In this document: positions 53,437 through 63,044 of the stretch, in pieces | Numbering within the stretch: position 1 is the first letter of the stretch | Layout: each line of letters opens with the position of its first letter | DNA from: Winogradskyella sp. KYW1333 | Lineage (GTDB): Bacteria > Bacteroidota > Bacteroidia > Flavobacteriales > Flavobacteriaceae | Assembly (NCBI RefSeq): GCF_003335675.1 | Contig: NZ_QPHL01000016.1 | Span: 1-64,000 of the forward strand | Reading direction: 5' to 3' | DNA: 64,000 bases | Notes under the pieces: model-generated | What the model was told of the DNA's origin: nothing | The model's input: the letters and a program-made list of their open reading frames with translations, nothing else | Database searches by the model: none | Program-made: the position numbers and the translations under genes

Positions 53437-54519
53437 ATGAGTAACAAACAAGTCAATTGTCAAAATTGCGAACAACCTTATCAAGAAGGGTTTAGATTCT
53501 GTCCTCATTGTGGGCAAAAGACCAATGATGATCTCACAATTGGTATTTTGTTCTACAACACTATTAGTAACTACTTTTCTTTTGATGCTCGTTTTTTAAA
53601 GAGTTTTTTGCCATTAATGTTTAAACCAGGTCATTTGGCAAAAGAGTTTATTAAAGGAAAAAGACTGCTCTATTTACATCCTGCCCAGATGTATTTATTT
53701 ATCTCGGTGATTTTCTTTTTTGTTATTTCATTTAGTACAAGAGAGTTGGTGTCACAAGCAAATACTTTTAATGAAAAGGTAGTAAAAGGTGATATCGAAA
53801 CCAAAACGGTTAATACTGATAGTGTAGAAGCTGTTCTCGATTCAATACAGTTTGAGAAAGTATTGAAGCCATTAAAGGAAAATCAAGATAAGTTAGGTCT
53901 AAAGGAAGATGATTTTAAAATACCAGATTCTATAATTAAGAGTGCTAATAATGAACCAAATAATATAAAATCTTCATTTGATTTTAATAAGAAGAAAATT
54001 GACTCTATGATTAATGCTGGTTCTGATAAAGAGTTAATTTATAAGGAAATGGGAATGACAGATGACGCTAGTTTCTTAGAAAGACGATTTTTTGCTAATA
54101 TTCTAAATCTTATGGAAGGTAGAGGAGCGGGAGGAATGGTACAGGCCTTTTTTGATAGTATACCAATCGCGATGTTCTTTTTAATGCCGCTGTTTGCCTT
54201 TATATTGAAAATTTTCTATTACAATAAAGGGACATACGCGCACCACTTAGTTTTTAGTTTTTACTTTTTCTCATTTCTGTTTACAGTATTTGCAATTTTA
54301 TTTGCAGTCAACAGATTTGTTTATGATATTCCGGATGGGATTGATTGGCTAATTGCAATTTCAACCTATTTGTATTTTTTAATAGCACTGATAAAATTTT
54401 ATCGCCAGCACTGGTTGCTAACTTGGTTTAAAAGTGGAATAATCACATTTATTTTTACAATATTTATTATTCCAACTTCATTTTTGCTGTTGTTAGCATT
54501 CTCCTTTGTGTTTTATTAA
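53437..54519 (+). CDS. DUF3667 family zinc-ribbon membrane protein
   Basis: 360 aa. N-terminal zinc ribbon CQNCEQPYQEGFRFCPHCGQK (residues 7-27, four cysteines), the DUF3667 signature LPLMFKPGHLAKEFIKGKR, then four or five transmembrane helices with a long polar loop between the first and second (about residues 106-225). The cytosolic ribbon and membrane part suggest a small regulatory or transport protein; function unknown. Its stop overlaps the end of uvrA by 4 nt (convergent). Confidence 0.88.
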   Translation: MSNKQVNCQNCEQPYQEGFRFCPHCGQKTNDDLTIGILFYNTISNYFSFDARFLKSFLPLMFKPGHLAKEFIKGKRLLYLHPAQMYLFISVIFFFVISFSTRELVSQANTFNEKVVKGDIETKTVNTDSVEAVLDSIQFEKVLKPLKENQDKLGLKEDDFKIPDSIIKSANNEPNNIKSSFDFNKKKIDSMINAGSDKELIYKEMGMTDDASFLERRFFANILNLMEGRGAGGMVQAFFDSIPIAMFFLMPLFAFILKIFYYNKGTYAHHLVFSFYFFSFLFTVFAILFAVNRFVYDIPDGIDWLIAISTYLYFLIALIKFYRQHWLLTWFKSGIITFIFTIFIIPTSFLLLLAFSFVFY

Positions 54520-57308
54520 TGGAGCTTATCAGATAAGTATTTTCCTGTTATGGATTTCGAATTTTTTATAATTTCTTCAGGTGGTCCACTTGCTATTAGG
54601 TTACCACCTTCTTTGCCGCCTTCTGGCCCGAGATCTATGATATAATCAGCACATTTTATCAAATCAATATTGTGTTCAATTACTATAATTGAATGTCCTT
54701 TTTCAATTAGTGCTTGAAATGATTTAAGTAATTTCTGAATATCATGAAAATGTAGGCCTGTGGTAGGTTCATCAAAAATAAAGAGCGCATTATCACTTTT
54801 GCTTCCTTTGCCCAAAAATGTTGCAAGCTTTATACGTTGTGCTTCTCCACCAGATAGAGTAGAAGAGGACTGGCCAAGAGTAACATAACCTAATCCTACG
54901 TCTTGCAACGGCTGTAGTTTGTTTTTAATTTTAGTTTGACTAGTAGTTTCAAAAAAGTTAATTGCATTATCAATAGTCATATTTAAAATATTCTCTATTG
55001 TTTTACCTTCAAAGGTTACTTCGAGCACTTCTTTTTTGAATCGTTTTCCACCACACGTATCACAGGTTAAATGCACATCTGCCATAAATTGCATTTCTAT
55101 AGTAACTTCACCCTCACCTTTACATGTCTCACATCGACCACCATCTACATTAAAACTAAAATGTTTGGCTTGGTAATTTCGAATTTTACTTAATTTTTGA
55201 GATGCAAATAAAGCTCTAATATCATCATATGCCTTTACATATGTTACGGGATTAGACCTTGAAGAACGACCAATTGGATTTTGGTCTACAAATTCAACAT
55301 GTTGTACATTGCTATGGTTACCATTTATTTTGGTGAATTGACCAGCTTTATCACTAAAACCAGTTAACTTTTTCTGTATTGCAGGGTATAAGATTTTCTT
55401 AACCAAAGTACTCTTACCACTTCCAGAAACACCAGTAATTACGGTTAACATGCCTAATGGAAAAGTTACATCTATATTTTTCAGGTTATTTTCTCTGGCA
55501 CCTAAAACATCAATGTAATATTTAGTTTTTCTTCGTTTTTTGGGAACTTCAATTTGCAATTCTCCATTTAAGTATTTGGCAGTAAGTGTATCAGATTCTA
55601 ATATATGCTTAAAACCACCTGTAGCGACTACCTCACCACCAAATGTACCAGCCTCAGGTCCAATATCAATAATGGTATCAGCTGCTTTCATTATATCCTC
55701 GTCGTGTTCTACCACAACGACTGTATTTCCTAAATCACGAAGAGATTTTAGAACATTAATTAGCCGTTCCGTATCTTTAGGATGAAGCCCAATGCTTGGC
55801 TCATCTAATATATACATTGAACCAACTAAACTGCTACCCAATGAGGTTGCAAGATTTATACGTTGACTCTCTCCACCAGATAGTGAGTTTGATTTTCTAT
55901 TCAACGTTAAATAGCTTAAACCTACATTAGATAAAAATTCTAACCTAGTATTAATTTCAACTAAAAGACGCTTTGCAATTTTAGATTGGTACTTATCTAA
56001 TTTTAATTCGTTAAAGAATGAAATCAGTTCTTTGATTGGTAAATCAACCAAATCTGTGATGGTAGAATTATTGATTTTAACATTGTTAGCCTCTTCACGT
56101 AATCTTTTGCCTTTACATACATTGCATTTGGTTTTGCCACGATAACGAGATAACATCACACGATTTTGAATCTTGTAAGCTTTGGATTCTAATTCGGTAA
56201 AAAAGCTATCCAAGCCTTCAAAATATTCATTACCAGACCAGACTAAGGACTTTTGGCTCTCGGTTAATTCAAAAAACGGTTTGTGAATTGGGAAATCAAA
56301 CTTATGTGAATTAATGACTAGTTGATCTCTGTACCAGCTCATACTTTCACCACGCCATGGGAATATTGCGTTTTCATATACAGACAAAGCAGTATTAGGT
56401 ATTACCAAATCAACGTCAATACCAATGACATCACCATAACCTTCACATTTGTGACAAGCACCATAAGGATTGTTAAAACTGAAGAGATGTGCATTTGGTT
56501 CTAGAAATGTAATACCGTCTAGTTCAAATTTATTATTAAAGGTAGTTTGCTTGCCTTCATTAACGGTTTCTATTATACATGAACCAACACCTTCAAAAAA
56601 TGCGGTTTCAATAGCATCTGCCAACCTGTTTAAAAAATCTTCATCATGCTTAAATACTATTCTATCTACTACCAAGAAAAGATTTTCGCTGGATTTAATT
56701 CCATTTTTTAGTACCTCGTCAATTCTTATTACCTGATTATTAATTTTAACCCTAGAATAACCTTGTTTTTGAAGTGTATCTAACTTGTTTTCAATTGATC
56801 TGCCTTCCTCTAAAATTATAGGTGATAGGAGCAACAGTTTTGTTCCTTCATCAAAGGATGAAATAAAGTCAATAACGTCTGTTACCGTATGTTTCTTAAC
56901 CTGTTTACCTGAAATTGGTGAATATGTTTTTCCAATTCTAGCAAAAAGTAATTTTAAATAGTCATAAATTTCAGTTGTAGTACCCACAGTAGAACGTGGA
57001 TTTGTAGAATTCACCTTTTGTTCAATAGCAATTGCCGGTGCAATACCTTTTATGTAATCAACCTTGGGTTTGTTTAACCGACCCAAAAATTGACGAGCAT
57101 AACTTGAAAGACTCTCTACATATCGTCTTTGGCCCTCTGCATACAAGGTGTCAAAGGCCAGGCTTGATTTACCAGAACCCGATAATCCTGTGATAACTAC
57201 TAGTTCATTCCTAGGAATTACAACATCTATATTTTTAAGATTATGGAGCTGCGCACCCTTTATTATGATATTTTCTTTAGGGTTTACATCTGTGATAGCA
57301 GTATTCAT
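54516..57308 (-). CDS. uvrA: UvrABC system protein A
   Basis: 930 aa from ATG 57308; the frame opens at 57335, but there it would overlap the -7 box, so the inner start is preferred. Two ABC ATPase halves: Walker A motifs [13 protein letters not shown] and [13 protein letters not shown], signatures [12 protein letters not shown] and [12 protein letters not shown], and zinc modules with [19 protein letters not shown] and [10 protein letters not shown]...CDTCGGKRF. It is the damage-recognition subunit of nucleotide excision repair. A single gene, convergent with the DUF3667 gene. Confidence 0.97.
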   Translation of the reverse strand: MNTAITDVNPKENIIIKGAQLHNLKNIDVVIPRNELVVITGLSGSGKSSLAFDTLYAEGQRRYVESLSSYARQFLGRLNKPKVDYIKGIAPAIAIEQKVNSTNPRSTVGTTTEIYDYLKLLFARIGKTYSPISGKQVKKHTVTDVIDFISSFDEGTKLLLLSPIILEEGRSIENKLDTLQKQGYSRVKINNQVIRIDEVLKNGIKSSENLFLVVDRIVFKHDEDFLNRLADAIETAFFEGVGSCIIETVNEGKQTTFNNKFELDGITFLEPNAHLFSFNNPYGACHKCEGYGDVIGIDVDLVIPNTALSVYENAIFPWRGESMSWYRDQLVINSHKFDFPIHKPFFELTESQKSLVWSGNEYFEGLDSFFTELESKAYKIQNRVMLSRYRGKTKCNVCKGKRLREEANNVKINNSTITDLVDLPIKELISFFNELKLDKYQSKIAKRLLVEINTRLEFLSNVGLSYLTLNRKSNSLSGGESQRINLATSLGSSLVGSMYILDEPSIGLHPKDTERLINVLKSLRDLGNTVVVVEHDEDIMKAADTIIDIGPEAGTFGGEVVATGGFKHILESDTLTAKYLNGELQIEVPKKRRKTKYYIDVLGARENNLKNIDVTFPLGMLTVITGVSGSGKSTLVKKILYPAIQKKLTGFSDKAGQFTKINGNHSNVQHVEFVDQNPIGRSSRSNPVTYVKAYDDIRALFASQKLSKIRNYQAKHFSFNVDGGRCETCKGEGEVTIEMQFMADVHLTCDTCGGKRFKKEVLEVTFEGKTIENILNMTIDNAINFFETTSQTKIKNKLQPLQDVGLGYVTLGQSSSTLSGGEAQRIKLATFLGKGSKSDNALFIFDEPTTGLHFHDIQKLLKSFQALIEKGHSIIVIEHNIDLIKCADYIIDLGPEGGKEGGNLIASGPPEEIIKNSKSITGKYLSDKLH

Positions 57309-57332
57309 AGGTAATCGAAGTGTATAATTTTG

Positions 57333-57340
57333 CAAAGATA
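57333..57340 (-). promoter_or_regulatory. -7 box for uvrA
   Basis: TATCTTTG on the minus strand matches TAnnTTTG and ends 25 nt before the ATG at 57308, which supports that start. A SOS-type box was not seen. Confidence 0.5.
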
Positions 57341-57507
57341 CTATAACTTATTTAGCTGATAAAACGCAATAATGTTAGATTAAATGTTAAAATTTAGTAG
57401 TAAATTTTGTTTTTTCGGAATGATTGTTGTTATATTTGAGACGTATTCAATTAAAAAAACAGCGTATAGCATAATATTACTTTAATTAAAAAGCTAGAAA
57501 CCCCAAG

Positions 57508-57528
57508 CCTAATAGCCTAGTTATTAGG
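57508..57528 (+). promoter_or_regulatory. Hairpin in the leader of the ECF sigma factor gene
   Basis: CCTAATA (57508-57514) pairs with TATTAGG (57522-57528), an 8-nt loop. It ends 16 nt before the sigma factor ATG and could affect its translation. No T run follows, so it is not a terminator. Confidence 0.35.
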
Positions 57529-57544
57529 TATTAAAGTAGATGTT

Positions 57545-58129
57545 ATGAATAAAGAACTTATCCAAGACGCTGAGTTGGTATCAAATTACATACAAGGCAA
57601 TGAGAATGCATTATCAATTTTGATAGAAAGGCATAAGCAAAGAATATATAGCTTTATATATTCTAAAGTTTACGATAGAGATATTACTGAAGATATATTT
57701 CAAGATACTTTTATTAAAGTAATTAGAACTTTAAAATTAGGAAAGTATAATGAAGAAGGTAAATTTTTACCTTGGGTAATGCGTATTGCCCATAATTTGG
57801 TTATTGATCATTTTAGAAAGAATAGCAGAATGCCCAAGTTTGACAACGCAGGCGAATTCAGTATTTTTTCGGTTTTAAGTGATTCTAGTCTGAACGCTGA
57901 AAAATCTATTATTAAGGAGCAAGTAGAAAAAGATGTAAGACGTATTATTGAAGAATTACCAGATGACCAGAAACAAGTATTAATGATGCGCATGTACCAG
58001 GACATGAGTTTTAAGGAAATTTCAGAAAGAACTGGTGTTAGTATTAATACAGCATTAGGACGTATGAGGTATGCATTAATCAATATGCGTAAGGTGATAG
58101 AACAAAAGAATATTGTTTTAACAAATTGA
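57545..58129 (+). CDS. ECF-type RNA polymerase sigma factor
   Basis: 194 aa. Region 2 has LVSNYIQGNENALSILIERH, RDITEDIFQDTFIKVI and GKFLPWVMRIAHNLVIDHFRK; region 4 has RIIEELPDDQKQVLMMRMYQDMSFKEISERTGVS, an HTH. Of the RpoE-like ECF class (sigma-24). No anti-sigma gene lies next to it; a small ORF of 47 codons follows. It probably controls an envelope or stress regulon; the trigger is unknown. A hairpin lies in the leader. Confidence 0.93.
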   Translation: MNKELIQDAELVSNYIQGNENALSILIERHKQRIYSFIYSKVYDRDITEDIFQDTFIKVIRTLKLGKYNEEGKFLPWVMRIAHNLVIDHFRKNSRMPKFDNAGEFSIFSVLSDSSLNAEKSIIKEQVEKDVRRIIEELPDDQKQVLMMRMYQDMSFKEISERTGVSINTALGRMRYALINMRKVIEQKNIVLTN

Positions 58130-58186
58130 TATAATAAAGTAGAATAGATTGCGTTATAGCCATATAATAAATCCTAAATTATTAAT

Positions 58187-58330
58187 ATGGCAAAAATTTA
58201 CTCTACTAAAACCCCAAAAAACATTAACCTAAAACCAAAAGATGAAACTGTAAGTTTCCTTTTGAATTATTCTAAGGCTTTAAGTGTTATAAATTATAAT
58301 AAATTGAAGTTTGAAGCACTTCTAAATTAA
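58187..58330 (+). CDS. Small protein downstream of the ECF sigma factor (47 aa)
   Basis: ATG 58187 to TAA 58330. Sequence MAKIYSTKTPKNINLKPKDE then a hydrophobic helix (VSFLLNYSKALSVIN) and a short tail. Lysine/proline-rich N-terminus suggests an unstructured part. It lies 57 nt after the sigma factor and ahead of a strong terminator, so it is probably cotranscribed. I believe similar small ORFs follow this sigma gene in other Flavobacteriia, but this is from memory. An anti-sigma-type or regulatory role is possible but unproven. Confidence 0.6.
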   Translation: MAKIYSTKTPKNINLKPKDETVSFLLNYSKALSVINYNKLKFEALLN

Positions 58331-58340
58331 GTTGGAAAGA

Positions 58341-58369
58341 AATCCTGATTTTACAATCAGGATTTTTTT
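58341..58369 (+). terminator. Rho-independent terminator after the sigma factor transcript
   Basis: AATCCTGATT (58341-58350) pairs perfectly with AATCAGGATT (58355-58364), a TTAC loop and seven T. It overlaps the last codons of the convergent lipoprotein gene. Confidence 0.9.
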
Positions 58370-58911
58370 GTGAATAATAACTCTTCGTAGTTGTGCGTAT
58401 CTAAATATTCTTTTTTTAATGATTTTAAATATTGAAGAATATCTTGTCTTTTAGAGTGCTTATTTAATAAGCAATTGCTAACCTTTTCATCATATACCGT
58501 TATAAGGATGTACCAGTGGCCTTTTCTACTATCATAATTCTCGTCAAAAACTCTAAACCCAGCTTTTTCGCTGAGAACAAGATCTACAGCTGCCAATCCT
58601 ATATTTAAAGTTCTGTCTTCCTTGCCCACTTCTTTGTAAGATAGATAGTAAGTCGCTCCATCCAGTTGAAAAGGGGAATTGTATCCCACGTCTTTGTGCT
58701 GTAGATTTAACTTGATATTTATGAATTGATAAAATTCATCTGCATCTTTAGGATCCTTGAAGATAAAGGAAGTCTCTCTGGGTAGTTTCCGCTCAAATTT
58801 TTTCGCTTGCATTACCTTATAATCTTCATTTTTAAACCGTGGTGCAATTTTAGTAGGAATGCAAGATGTGATAATAGCAGTTAAAAATATGAATAGAACA
58901 AATTTTTTCAT
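58357..58911 (-). CDS. Predicted lipoprotein of unknown function
   Basis: 184 aa. An N-terminal signal with lipobox TAIITSC (Cys17), so lipid-anchored. Then a soluble domain with KLNLQHKDVGYNSPFQLDG and YYLSYKEVGKEDRTLNI; charge is balanced. No family recognised. It is convergent with the sigma factor transcript and its stop lies inside the terminator stem. Confidence 0.78.
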   Translation of the reverse strand: MKKFVLFIFLTAIITSCIPTKIAPRFKNEDYKVMQAKKFERKLPRETSFIFKDPKDADEFYQFINIKLNLQHKDVGYNSPFQLDGATYYLSYKEVGKEDRTLNIGLAAVDLVLSEKAGFRVFDENYDSRKGHWYILITVYDEKVSNCLLNKHSKRQDILQYLKSLKKEYLDTHNYEELLFTKKS

Positions 58912-58957
58912 GGAAAGTTAGTTTGATGAAAAAGCATCAATAACTATACCACTGCCA

Positions 58958-59614
58958 CTACTTTTTATTTTTATAATAATCTTTAATTACGGACTGTCGG
59001 CCAATTGTTTTCGTAATAATGTCTTTTTCTAAATCCCAACCTCTAGCCGGAGAATATTCACGACCATACCATATTATTTGAAGGTGAAGGTCGTTCCATA
59101 GTTCCTTTGGGAATAAACGTTTTGCATCTTTCTCCGTCTGTACAACATTTTTACCATTGGTTAAATTCCAACGATACATCAATCTATGAATATGAGTATC
59201 AACAGGAAAAGCAGGTATGCCAAAGGCTTGTGAAAGTACAACAGCCGCCGTTTTGTGGCCTACAGCTGGCAATGCTTCAAGCTCTTCATAGGTTTTAGGT
59301 ACTTTACCATTGTGCTTATCAATTAGAATATGAGATAAGCCATATATTCCTTTACTTTTCATTGGAGATAGACCAACTGGTTTTATAATTTCGCGTATTT
59401 CCTCAATACTTAATTTAATCATATCATAGGGGTTGTCTGCACGTTCAAACAACAAGGGCGTGATTTGGTTAACACGTACATCTGTGCTTTGTGCTGACAT
59501 TAGTACTGCAATTAAAAGCGTATATGGGTCTTTGTGGTCTAAAGGAATAGGAATTTCTGGGTATAATTCATTTAACGTATTTATAACAAATTGTACCTTT
59601 TCTTGTTTATTCAT
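58958..59614 (-). CDS. nth: Endonuclease III (iron-sulfur cluster absent)
   Basis: 218 aa DNA glycosylase/AP lyase for oxidised pyrimidines. Motifs: LMSAQSTDVRVNQITP, the helix-hairpin-helix LEALPAVGHKTAAVVL (catalytic Lys in GHKTA) and the catalytic Asp in PVDTHIHRL. The C-terminal part, which in E. coli binds a 4Fe-4S cluster with C-X6-C-X2-C-X5-C, here has no cysteine; indeed the protein has none at all. This is a clusterless variant. The gene is monocistronic and its start is close to a divergent glycosyltransferase gene. Confidence 0.94.
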   Translation of the reverse strand: MNKQEKVQFVINTLNELYPEIPIPLDHKDPYTLLIAVLMSAQSTDVRVNQITPLLFERADNPYDMIKLSIEEIREIIKPVGLSPMKSKGIYGLSHILIDKHNGKVPKTYEELEALPAVGHKTAAVVLSQAFGIPAFPVDTHIHRLMYRWNLTNGKNVVQTEKDAKRLFPKELWNDLHLQIIWYGREYSPARGWDLEKDIITKTIGRQSVIKDYYKNKK

Positions 59615-59696
59615 GCTTTAAAACTATATTTTAATTTTTAGGACGGATTTATAAAGCCTTTAATCTAATAAATAATTTCGTAATAAATGATGGATA

Positions 59697-59704
59697 TATC
59701 TTTG
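59697..59704 (+). promoter_or_regulatory. -7 box for the glycosyltransferase gene
   Basis: TATCTTTG matches TAnnTTTG and ends 15 nt before the ATG at 59720, which argues for that start over upstream ATGs at 59687. Confidence 0.5.
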
Positions 59705-59719
59705 AAACCTATAGTTATT

Positions 59720-60826
59720 ATGAAATTAGCTTATATCATAAACACTTTAAATGGTACTTCAGGTATTATTAGAATGGTAACTCTACAAGCAAATTATTTT
59801 ATTAGTAATTATGGTTATGATATAGATTTTATATTATTACAACAAAGTCCTAAAGAAATTACTTTTTTTTATGATTTAAATTGCAAGGTTAATCTACATT
59901 TTATTAACAGAAAAAGAAATGGGGTTAAACACACTTTTCAAAAACTTAAACTTTTAAATAAAATACTTAATAAGATAAATCCAACTATAGTGATGCCTGT
60001 GGAGAGTAATTTCTTTAGTCTTTATTTACCTTATTTTACAAATTCAAGATTTAAATATATATATCAACGTCATGATACAAAAGAAAGAAATTTAAAAAGA
60101 CTTAGTGGTAATCTTAAAATAAGCTTTGGTAATACTTTAAAAATATTCTTACTCAATTTAGCAGGCCATAAGTATGACAAATTTGTGATACTTTCAGATG
60201 CACATAGGGCAGATTGGAAAAATCTAAATAATTTAATTGTAATCGAAAATCCATTGACGATTAATGATGACAGAAGAAAGGCTAGATTAGACAAAAAAAT
60301 TGTTTTAGCTATTGGAAGATCAGATCCGATTAAAGGTTTTGATATGTTGTTGAAAAGTTGGAGTATAGTTACTTTAAAATATCCAGATTGGCGACTTAAG
60401 ATAGTTGGTGTTAAAGCGACTGATAATGAGCTTAAAAAACAAATTGATAAGCTTGGAATAAATAACTCTGTTGAAGTTCAAATGCCCACTAAGAATATCG
60501 AAAGTATTTATTTAAATTCATCAATATATGTTTGTAGTTCACGACTAGAGGGTTTTCCACTAATACTTCTAGAGGCCATGTCTTTTGGAATTCCTGTAAT
60601 TTCATTCGATTGTAAATATGGACCTAGTGAAATAATAAGTGATGGTATTGATGGCCTATTGGTCCCTCCAAATGACACTAATGTTCTCGCTACGTCGATT
60701 ATAAGATTAATTGAGGATGATAAACTAAGGTCTGAATTTGGGGATATGGCATATAATAATATTCAAAGGTATTCAAAAGAGAATATAATGTTAAAATGGA
60801 AAGATTTATTCGAATCTATAGTATAA
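59720..60826 (+). CDS. Glycosyltransferase family 4
   Basis: 368 aa from ATG 59720 (MKLAYIINTLNGTSGIIRMV). GT-B fold: N-terminal domain with acceptor region, then IVLAIGRSDPIKGFDMLLKSW and the conserved E(x7)E region SSRLEGFPLILLEAMSFGIP. Retaining sugar transferase using a nucleotide sugar. It is a lone gene between nth and bcp with very AT-rich codons, so it may be an acquired gene. Acceptor and sugar unknown. Confidence 0.88.
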   Translation: MKLAYIINTLNGTSGIIRMVTLQANYFISNYGYDIDFILLQQSPKEITFFYDLNCKVNLHFINRKRNGVKHTFQKLKLLNKILNKINPTIVMPVESNFFSLYLPYFTNSRFKYIYQRHDTKERNLKRLSGNLKISFGNTLKIFLLNLAGHKYDKFVILSDAHRADWKNLNNLIVIENPLTINDDRRKARLDKKIVLAIGRSDPIKGFDMLLKSWSIVTLKYPDWRLKIVGVKATDNELKKQIDKLGINNSVEVQMPTKNIESIYLNSSIYVCSSRLEGFPLILLEAMSFGIPVISFDCKYGPSEIISDGIDGLLVPPNDTNVLATSIIRLIEDDKLRSEFGDMAYNNIQRYSKENIMLKWKDLFESIV

Positions 60827-60904
60827 TTTAACTTATTAATAACAAACCTAGGTTTTCAATATTTTGTTATGCATCGTATTTTTACAAAAATAAAATTAAG
60901 CATT

Positions 60905-61360
60905 ATGACGAACTTAAAAATAGGTGATAAGGCACCTAGTTTCAAGGCAAAAGACGAACAAGGAAATACAATATCACTAGCAGATTACCAAGGTAAAAAA
61001 CTTGTAGTTTTCTTTTATCCAAAGGCTAGTACACCAGGATGTACTGCCGAGGCCTGTAATCTTAACGATAATTACGATAGGTTTAAGGCGCAAGGCTATG
61101 AAATATTAGGTGTGAGTGCTGATAGTGCTAAGCGTCAATCTAACTTTAAAACTAAATATGGATTTCAATATCCTCTACTAGCAGACGAGGAAAAGGTAGT
61201 CATAAATGCTTTCGGTGTTTGGGGACCAAAAAAGTTCATGGGTAAGGAATATGATGGCATCCATAGAACTACTTTTGTCATAGATGAAAAGGGGATCATA
61301 GAAGATGTAATCACTAAAGTTAAAACCAAAGGTCATACAGCTCAAATTCTAGTCGACTAG
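60905..61360 (+). CDS. bcp: Thioredoxin-dependent thiol peroxidase (BCP)
   Basis: 151 aa from ATG 60905 (MTNLKIGDKAPSF); an upstream frame from 60869 lacks conservation. Peroxiredoxin motif TPGCTAEACNLND with peroxidatic Cys46 and the resolving Cys51, five residues apart as in alpha-helical BCP/PrxQ. It reduces hydroperoxides in the cytosol using thioredoxin. Not part of an operon. Confidence 0.95.
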   Translation: MTNLKIGDKAPSFKAKDEQGNTISLADYQGKKLVVFFYPKASTPGCTAEACNLNDNYDRFKAQGYEILGVSADSAKRQSNFKTKYGFQYPLLADEEKVVINAFGVWGPKKFMGKEYDGIHRTTFVIDEKGIIEDVITKVKTKGHTAQILVD

Positions 61361-61390
61361 AACATTGATGTAATATTAAATTTTAACAAG

Positions 61391-62950
61391 CTATTTTACC
61401 AATTGAGCTTCTAGTTCTTCTAAGGATTTACCTTTTGTTTCTGGAATTACTCTAATAATAAATATTAGACTAGCAAAGGCAAAAAGACCATAAATCAAAA
61501 AGGTCATTGAACTGCCTATGGTAGACAATTCCCATGGGAAAATAAATTGGACTCCTGCTGAAACAGCAGAATTTACGAATCCAACGAATGAAATTGCCAC
61601 ACCTCTGATTCTCAATGGGAATAACTCTGAAAAAAGCACCCACATAACAGGCCCAAGTGAAATTGCAAAGCATGCTACAAAGCCTAGGATACCTATAAGG
61701 ATAAGAGATGGGTTCATACTAATTGCGGCAGTAATTAATTCAGACTCATTTTGTTTTGCTCTTTCTGGTCCTAAAAGTGATTTTAGTTCATTTTTATAGG
61801 CGACATCATTTTTAAAGGATTTCCCAGCAAGAACAGATAATTCTTCTCTTAATTCTGTATTTGATAATTGGTTTATTTTTTCACTATCTAATGAATATGT
61901 TGCTGAATTAAACCCAAAGGCTAATAACACCATAAAAACACCAATTCCGGCAACGCCAAATGTAAGTAATGGTTTACGCCCAAGTTTATCAATTAATAGC
62001 ATTGCTAAAATTGTAAAGACCAAATTGCTTACTCCAACTAGTATGGCTTGTATGAATGACGCATCAGTGCCAATACCAGATTGTTCAAATATCATCGGTG
62101 CATAGAAAAAGACAGAATTTATACCTGTTATTTGCTGGAGAATACCTACAACTAAACCTATGGTGATAACTAGTCTCATGGCAGGTTTAAAGATTTCCAT
62201 TACTGATACTTTCTTTTTATTCTTATCAGTTTCTAATGAATCTTGTATAGCTACCATATCCTTTTCCGCTTGTTCATCTGTATAAAACTTTTGTAGTACG
62301 CCTTTTGCCTCAACTAAATGATTTTTCATAACCAACCATCTAGGGCTTCTAGGAACAGTTAATAGCCCAAAAAAGTAAAGAACTGCAGGAAGGGCTTCTA
62401 CACCTAACATCCAACGCCAATTATTTTCTGCTATCCCTAGAGATTGTACCCAACTTGCATCAGAATCACCAAGTGATAAAATATAGTAATTGCTAAAAAA
62501 CGCAATGGTTATACCAAGTACAATATTTAATTGATTGAAAGATACAAGTCTACCTCTTTGTGCTGGTGGTGCAATCTCAGCAATATACATTGGCGCTAAA
62601 ATTAATGATGCTCCAACGCCAAAACCACCAAGCATTCTAAAAATCAAGAAAAGTGAAAAATCTGACGCCAGGGCTGAACCAACGGCAGAAATTGTAAATA
62701 CTATTGCACAAACCTTTAGCATAATCCTTCTACCAAAACGATCGCTTAAAGGTCCTGAAATCATCATTGCTAAGGCAGCTATAATGGTTAATGAACTTAC
62801 GGAGAAACCTAGTTCAATATCTGTTAAATTGAAATCTATTTGAATGAATTTGTTAACACCAGAAATTACAGATGCATCAAAACCCATTAAGAAACCTCCT
62901 AATGCTACAATAAGAGCAATACGTATGGTATATAAAGATTGATTATTCAT
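61391..62950 (-). CDS. Sugar porter family MFS transporter
   Basis: 519 aa, 12 helices. GFDASVISGVNKFIQ, GPLSDRFGRRIML (loop 2-3), VPRSPRWLVM, QQITGINSVFFYAP and PETKGKSLEELE are the five sugar-porter signatures. A large cytosolic loop (about residues 350-405) is longer than in E. coli XylE. It imports a hexose or pentose with protons; a glucose-type substrate would fit the neighbouring GH16 fragment. It is 94 nt downstream of the mutarotase-like gene on the same strand. Confidence 0.93.
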   Translation of the reverse strand: MNNQSLYTIRIALIVALGGFLMGFDASVISGVNKFIQIDFNLTDIELGFSVSSLTIIAALAMMISGPLSDRFGRRIMLKVCAIVFTISAVGSALASDFSLFLIFRMLGGFGVGASLILAPMYIAEIAPPAQRGRLVSFNQLNIVLGITIAFFSNYYILSLGDSDASWVQSLGIAENNWRWMLGVEALPAVLYFFGLLTVPRSPRWLVMKNHLVEAKGVLQKFYTDEQAEKDMVAIQDSLETDKNKKKVSVMEIFKPAMRLVITIGLVVGILQQITGINSVFFYAPMIFEQSGIGTDASFIQAILVGVSNLVFTILAMLLIDKLGRKPLLTFGVAGIGVFMVLLAFGFNSATYSLDSEKINQLSNTELREELSVLAGKSFKNDVAYKNELKSLLGPERAKQNESELITAAISMNPSLILIGILGFVACFAISLGPVMWVLFSELFPLRIRGVAISFVGFVNSAVSAGVQFIFPWELSTIGSSMTFLIYGLFAFASLIFIIRVIPETKGKSLEELEAQLVK

Positions 62951-63044
62951 TTTAGTTGGTAAGAGTTAGTTAGTAATTTAAAATGGCTTACGCCAAAATA
63001 TCGTCTAAGGTAATAATCTATTATTAAACCAAAAATTATGAAGT

